Part shown: piece by piece, positions 6,616 through 9,447 of the stretch
How positions within the stretch are numbered: the first letter of the stretch is position 1
How the letters are laid out: each line of letters opens with the position of its first letter
Assembly: GCA_021826835.1 (NCBI GenBank)
Contig: JAKAYH010000061.1
Coordinates: 1 to 9,447 of the forward strand
Reading direction: 5' to 3'
Origin: Thermoplasmata archaeon
GTDB taxonomy: Archaea; Thermoplasmatota; Thermoplasmata; Thermoplasmatales; Thermoplasmataceae
Length of the DNA stretch: 9,447 bases
Notes under the pieces: model-generated
Databases searched by the model: none
The model's input: only the letters and a program-made list of their open reading frames with translations
Told to the model about the DNA's origin: nothing
Made by a program: the position numbers and the translations under genes

Positions 6616-7002
6616 TTATAGTGATTCCCCTATATGCTCAAGTAACGGTCTTAAATCACTTCTTATAAGCTTCCCATTATCCGTTAGGGAATATGTTACC
6701 GTTTGATTCTCATCCCTTGAAATAAGACCAAGAGATATGAGCTCTTTAAGTCTGGAAGATATTGCTGTTGCGCTTGAAAACGGTATATCTTTCAAAATTT
6801 CATTGAAGTTCTTTTTTCGAATATTATTGCCAAGCAATGCTAGTATGAGGATGGTGTACTTTTTACCAAGTACCTTCAAAATAGCCATCGAGGGGTCTAT
6901 GCAAATAGTTTGATTTCCATACTCAATCATGCATGCCTTCATTCTATTGTTTATTCTTCTCTGCTCATTTCTATCTAATTCCCCCTCATTGGCAATTCCC
7001 AT
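6616..7002 (-). CDS. HxlR-type winged-helix transcriptional regulator
   Basis: A 128-residue DNA-binding protein. Residues about 34-125 follow the HxlR/MarR-like pattern: C-I-D-P-S-M-A-I-L-K-V-L-G-K-K-Y-T-I-L-I-L (34-54, the 'ilggKWtl.Il' element), F-N-E-I-L-K-D-I-P (66-74), then S-S-R-L-K-E-L-I-S-L-G-L-I-S-R (82-96) as recognition helix and wing, and Y-S-L-T-D-N-G (104-110). Cysteines at 24 and 34 lie just before the domain. Several HxlR regulators sense oxidants or electrophiles through such an N-terminal cysteine, so redox sensing is possible but unproven here. The N-terminal 30 residues are charged and unlike the family. ATG at 7002 is supported by AAATATAG 20-27 bases upstream; M21 is an alternative. 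Divergent transcription from the APC permease, with a palindrome just upstream of the permease, suggests it controls that operon. Confidence 0.85.
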   Translation of the reverse strand: MGIANEGELDRNEQRRINNRMKACMIEYGNQTICIDPSMAILKVLGKKYTILILALLGNNIRKKNFNEILKDIPFSSATAISSRLKELISLGLISRDENQTVTYSLTDNGKLIRSDLRPLLEHIGESL

Positions 7003-7021
7003 ATGCTAACATGACAGGATT

Positions 7022-7029
7022 CTATATTT
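7022..7029 (-). promoter_or_regulatory. TATA box of the HxlR-type regulator
   Basis: Minus-strand AAATATAG, 20-27 bases before the ATG at 7002. A loose inverted repeat (TTCTAT at 7035-7040, ATAGAA at 7051-7056) lies just upstream of it and could bear on autoregulation. Confidence 0.5.
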
Positions 7030-7080
7030 CTGTTTTCTATGCAAATAAAAATAGAACAAAGGTTTCATATATTGATCAGA

Positions 7081-7092
7081 TAAAAATAAATA
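7081..7092 (+). promoter_or_regulatory. Candidate TATA region of the permease operon
   Basis: TAAAAATAAATA would place the transcript start near 7110-7118 and leave a 5' leader of about 30 bases, consistent with the Shine-Dalgarno sequence seen before the ATG. Other A/T-rich candidates are CATATAT at 7066-7072 and TTAAATATT at 7110-7118, so the assignment is not unique. Confidence 0.4.
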
Positions 7093-7093
7093 C

Positions 7094-7110
7094 ATTAGTA
7101 TCATACTAAT
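7094..7110. promoter_or_regulatory. Perfect 17-base palindrome, candidate operator
   Basis: ATTAGTAT-C-ATACTAAT: eight-base arms around a single central base, with no mismatch. It lies between the best TATA candidate of the permease and its predicted transcript start, where a bound dimer would block transcription. The divergent HxlR-type regulator is the obvious candidate binder, because HxlR proteins are dimers that bind short palindromes next to divergent genes. Binding is inferred. Confidence 0.6.
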
Positions 7111-7129
7111 TAAATATTCATGACACTAA

Positions 7130-7134
7130 GAGGT
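7130..7134 (+). promoter_or_regulatory. Shine-Dalgarno sequence of the permease
   Basis: GAGGT, ten bases before the ATG at 7145. It contrasts with the leaderless layout of most first genes in this window and implies a 5' leader on this mRNA. Confidence 0.55.
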
Positions 7135-7144
7135 AATTCAAGCA

Positions 7145-8695
7145 ATGAATAACGACAAGACAAACTTCAGACTCAAGAGAGATCAGGTTGGTGTTTGGGG
7201 CGCGATTGCCGAAGAGATCTCAGCCATGGCCCCCGCATGTGACACAGTTGCTTTTATGACATCTGCTGCTGCTTTTGCTTTCTTTCTAACGCCTCTGGCA
7301 TTTCTCATTGCCACTGTTACAATGTTTCTGGAAGTGAACACTCTCTACCACCTTTCAAAAAGGCATGCAAGTGCAGGTGGTTATTATGGGTATATAGGCA
7401 CGGCATTTGGACCAACTCCTGCAATAACGTCGGGGCTTCTATATGTTATGTATCAAATAGCGAGCACAGCTGCCATTCCAGTGTATGTTGGCGGGGTAGT
7501 TCTTCCAGGAGTTCTTTCATATTTTCTTCATATTTCTCTCCCCGCATGGATATGGATTCCTTTTATTCTGGTCTTTATCCTTGCACCAATCTCTCTGGCA
7601 ATCCTCGGCATTCGCCCACAGATGAAATATATTAGAATTGCTGCATTCTTTGAGGTTATATTTCTTGCAGTTATGTCAGCCATAATTATTATTGAGGCTA
7701 AGGATAACACCCTCTCTGTTTTTGATCCATTCACAACAAATCCTGTATTTAATAGTGTGGGTGGCCCACTAAGTGGACTGGGGCTTGGCATGATATTTGG
7801 CCTTACAAGTTTCATAGGTTATGGAGGTTCTGCACCTTTGGGGGAAGAGGCTGTGAACAGCCGGGCTATAACAAAAAGCCTTGTTTTTGGTCTCATCATA
7901 GTGGGTATGGTACTGACTGAGGTTGCATATGCACTCACAGTTGGATGGGGGGTTTCACTTATGAGTGGCTTTGCACAGGCAAATATTCCGGGAATAATTG
8001 TTGCAACTATGTATACCGGAGTTGCAGGAGGTGTGATGTTATCTCTAGTTGCTTTCAACTCAGCATTTTCAGATTCGGTGGCCATGCAGTCCAATGCTGG
8101 GAGGGTATATTTTGCCATGGGCAGGGATGGGGTTTTACCTCACTATTTTGCTGAAATTCATGAGAAATATGTGACCCCCCATAAAGCTTTAATTTTCATT
8201 GGAGCAATGGCATCTTTGCTAGCCATTGGAGGAACGGTGTTAATCAACGCTATGTTAGGGCAATCCTTCTTCAAAATATTCGATTCAAACACTTCAGATC
8301 CATTGGTTTATTCAACCTTGTCAAGCACATTCGATTTCCTCACAACACTTGCCCTGTTCGGGTTAATCATTACTCATATTCTCCTAAACACAAGCGTCAT
8401 GACACTGTTTTTAAGGCTCAAAGAAAAGCATTATGGAATTTTCACCTTCATTCATATAACGGAGCATTATGTTCTACCAATAATTGCAACCATAATCTTC
8501 GTCTGGGTTCTATTTGAATCCTTGTACCCCCCGGTTTTTCCAATTTCCGAAGCAGTTATTGCCTCATTTGGATACCTAATATTTGCAATATTTTATGCAG
8601 TCAGGACCGTCAAACTAAAGCCTGATGTTGCTGCTAGGGCCGGAAAATCAGTAAATATAGTGGAGGAGGAAAAACTTGCAGAGCAGTTACATTAG
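7145..8695 (+). CDS. Amino acid permease of the APC superfamily
   Basis: A 516-residue integral membrane protein with about 12 hydrophobic segments, predicted to import amino acids or related amines by ion coupling. Family landmarks are the first helix with the unwound A-I-A-E-E-I-S-A-M-A-P region (20-30), the helix-6 segment F-I-G-Y-G-G-S-A-P-L-G-E-E-A (223-236), which matches the usual 'F.GfE.aa.l.EE', and R-V-Y-F-A-M-G-R-D-G-V-L-P (320-332) followed by T-P-H-K-A (344-348). The C-terminal tail is charged (about 488-516, rich in K and E) and cytoplasmic. Substrate cannot be assigned. A large polar loop (about 370-395) between late helices is long for the family. The start is ATG at 7145, with GAGGT upstream. 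It overlaps the next small gene by 20 bases, so the two should be co-translated. Control by the divergent HxlR-type regulator is likely. Confidence 0.9.
   Translation: MNNDKTNFRLKRDQVGVWGAIAEEISAMAPACDTVAFMTSAAAFAFFLTPLAFLIATVTMFLEVNTLYHLSKRHASAGGYYGYIGTAFGPTPAITSGLLYVMYQIASTAAIPVYVGGVVLPGVLSYFLHISLPAWIWIPFILVFILAPISLAILGIRPQMKYIRIAAFFEVIFLAVMSAIIIIEAKDNTLSVFDPFTTNPVFNSVGGPLSGLGLGMIFGLTSFIGYGGSAPLGEEAVNSRAITKSLVFGLIIVGMVLTEVAYALTVGWGVSLMSGFAQANIPGIIVATMYTGVAGGVMLSLVAFNSAFSDSVAMQSNAGRVYFAMGRDGVLPHYFAEIHEKYVTPHKALIFIGAMASLLAIGGTVLINAMLGQSFFKIFDSNTSDPLVYSTLSSTFDFLTTLALFGLIITHILLNTSVMTLFLRLKEKHYGIFTFIHITEHYVLPIIATIIFVWVLFESLYPPVFPISEAVIASFGYLIFAIFYAVRTVKLKPDVAARAGKSVNIVEEEKLAEQLH
8662..8670 (+). 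promoter_or_regulatory. Very strong Shine-Dalgarno sequence for the small PH/GRAM-like gene
   Basis: GGAGGAGGA, five bases before TTG at 8676 and inside the permease coding sequence. It is the best ribosome binding site in the window. It justifies the TTG start and implies efficient translation from the permease mRNA. Confidence 0.7.
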
Positions 8696-8939
8696 ATTGG
8701 ATCTTGCCATTTATGATGGAATGAGGGGCACATTAAAATTGACGGAGAAATCACTGGAATTTATCCAAAGAAAGGGTAAGGGGTTCACTATACTGGTCGA
8801 GAACATCAAGAAGCATTCATTCATAAAGACTGCTCTAACAACATCCACTCTTTATGTAAATGAAATTGAGATTACGGTATGCAGAGCACATCTATGGGCA
8901 GCAGATATTTCAAGCATTTTAAACTCAAAATCTCAATAA
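8676..8939 (+). CDS. Small protein with a possible PH/GRAM-like fold, coupled to the permease
   Basis: An 87-residue soluble protein. The pattern D-G-M-R-G-T-L-K-L-T-E-K-S-L-E-F-I-Q-R-K-G-K-G (14-36) followed by F-T-I-L-V-E-N-I-K-K (37-46), then T-S-T-L-Y-V-N-E-I-E-I-T-V (56-68) and a closing helix A-H-L-W-A-A-D-I-S-S-I-L (71-82) is what a PH/GRAM-like barrel looks like: 'G-x-L-x-L-T-x-x-x-L-x-F' strands, a 'v-x-x-x-x-I' strand, more strands and a C-terminal helix. This is a fold guess from pattern, without a database match. The start is TTG at 8676, since no ATG fits and GGAGGAGGA lies five bases upstream. The 20-base overlap with the permease suggests the products act together, for example as a membrane-surface regulatory partner. 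Confidence 0.68.
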   Translation: MQSSYIRLDLAIYDGMRGTLKLTEKSLEFIQRKGKGFTILVENIKKHSFIKTALTTSTLYVNEIEITVCRAHLWAADISSILNSKSQ

Positions 8940-8981
8940 CACAAAAAATTTCTTATAAAATTCAACTCTCCTTATCTGCTC

Positions 8982-8997
8982 TTTTCTGATTTATTTT
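8982..8997 (+). terminator. Possible T-rich terminator after the permease operon
   Basis: Two T-rich patches (TTTT at 8982-8985 and TTATTTTA at 8990-8997) lie 43-58 bases past the stop at 8939 and before the next promoter. The position is plausible but the runs are short. Confidence 0.25.
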
Positions 8998-9070
8998 AGA
9001 AATAATAATCACAGATCGTGTGAAAAGCCATCCTTAAAGCATCGATCTCTTAAAAGAATAGACTTGCGGA

Positions 9071-9080
9071 AAATATATAA
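9071..9080 (+). promoter_or_regulatory. TATA box of the acetyl-CoA synthetase-like gene
   Basis: AAATATATAA lies 23-32 bases before the ATG at 9103, with a GCGGA BRE-like stretch just upstream. It is a strong archaeal promoter with leaderless spacing, independent of the permease operon. Confidence 0.65.
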
Positions 9081-9102
9081 GAGCCATTTCATAAACATAG
9101 TT

Positions 9103-9447
9103 ATGGCAGAAACATCAGAAAACAGGGAAGTGCTTCCAGTCGATGAACGTTATCATCCTGGAATTGGGGCATTTGAGAAAGCTCACATGGAATCATTGGA
9201 ACATCCTGAAGAGTTCTGGTCCAGAGCCGCAACTGTGCTTGATTGGTATAGAACGTGGGACAGAGTTCTCGACGATAGTAACCCACCATTCTACAAGTGG
9301 TTTGTAAACGGAAAACTTAACATTTCATATAATGCAGTTGACAGGCACATAACTTCTCACAGACGAAACAAGGCTGCTTATATGTGGATCGGAGAAAACG
9401 GGGAAGAGAAGATTATAACATTCGATGGTTTATATAGAAGAGTTAAC
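9103..9447 (+). CDS. acs: AMP-forming acetyl-CoA synthetase-like protein, N-terminal part
   Basis: The first 115 residues of a protein running off the window edge. Full family members have about 630-670 residues. The enzyme activates acetate or a related short acid with ATP to the acyl-AMP, then transfers it to CoA. The N-terminal cap domain is visible: H-P-E-E-F-W (34-39), W-Y-R-T-W-D-R-V-L-D (49-57), Y-K-W-F-V-N-G-K-L-N-I-S-Y-N-A-V-D-R-H (64-82) and the start of the main domain, I-T-F-D-G-L (105-110). The W-F-x-x-G-x-L-N...D-R-H pattern is the hallmark of acetyl/propionyl-CoA synthetases. Substrate choice depends on residues beyond the window, so the symbol is provisional. ATG at 9103 follows the TATA box at leaderless distance. 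Confidence 0.88.
   Translation, partial: MAETSENREVLPVDERYHPGIGAFEKAHMESLEHPEEFWSRAATVLDWYRTWDRVLDDSNPPFYKWFVNGKLNISYNAVDRHITSHRRNKAAYMWIGENGEEKIITFDGLYRRVN

Noticed and set aside
8940..9102. Search for a small RNA or riboswitch before the acs-like gene
   Set aside because: Only a T-rich patch and a TATA box are visible; no stable hairpin or known riboswitch pattern, and the leaderless spacing leaves no room for a riboswitch.
1..9447. CRISPR array, tRNA/rRNA genes, insertion sequences, toxin-antitoxin or defence system
   Set aside because: No spaced repeats, cloverleaf patterns, transposase motifs, terminal inverted repeats or defence-type domains were seen on either strand.

Overview
The window looks like archaeal DNA, most probably from an acidophilic member of the Thermoplasmata (Ferroplasma/Cuniculiplasma-like). 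The reasons are an archaeal-type phosphoglycerate kinase, a prefoldin alpha subunit next to an FtsY with no long acidic N-terminal domain, an archaeal XRE-type regulator of the COG1709 kind, and TATA-like boxes about 20-33 bases upstream of start codons, as expected for leaderless transcripts. The assignment is an inference from gene content and promoter style, not from a database match.

Layout. Bases 1-156 are the end of a + strand protein with a Walker-B-like IDE motif that stops unusually early for an archaeal ATPase. Facing it on the minus strand is a sugar-phosphate nucleotidyltransferase (200-946). A 66-base divergent promoter region separates that gene from a small four-helix membrane protein of unknown function (1013-1441). 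A gene-poor stretch (1442-1857) ends in the pgk promoter. Then comes a compact + strand operon, pgk-pfdA-ftsY (1858-4427), joining glycolysis, co-translational folding and membrane targeting.

A minus-strand XRE regulator (4413-5087) overlaps the 3' end of ftsY. It diverges from a polytopic membrane protein (5259-5909) with a repeated E-x-x-E-A motif. That gene converges, with 8 bases between stops, on a LURP-one/tubby-like protein (5918-6514, minus). Upstream of it on the same strand is an HxlR-type regulator (6616-7002). The regulator diverges from an APC-superfamily permease (7145-8695). A perfect 17-base palindrome lies in the intergenic region, just upstream of the permease, and is a candidate operator. 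The permease overlaps a small gene (8676-8939) for a possible PH/GRAM-like protein with a TTG start and a very strong Shine-Dalgarno sequence. The window ends inside an AMP-forming acetyl-CoA synthetase-like gene (from 9103) with its own strong TATA box.

Functionally this is mostly ordinary housekeeping DNA plus two regulator/membrane-protein modules. I saw no CRISPR array, tRNA, rRNA, intact insertion sequence or defence system. The most informative items for follow-up are the regulator-palindrome-permease-PH-like-protein unit, the E-x-x-E-A membrane protein and the unexplained stretch between 1442 and 1857.
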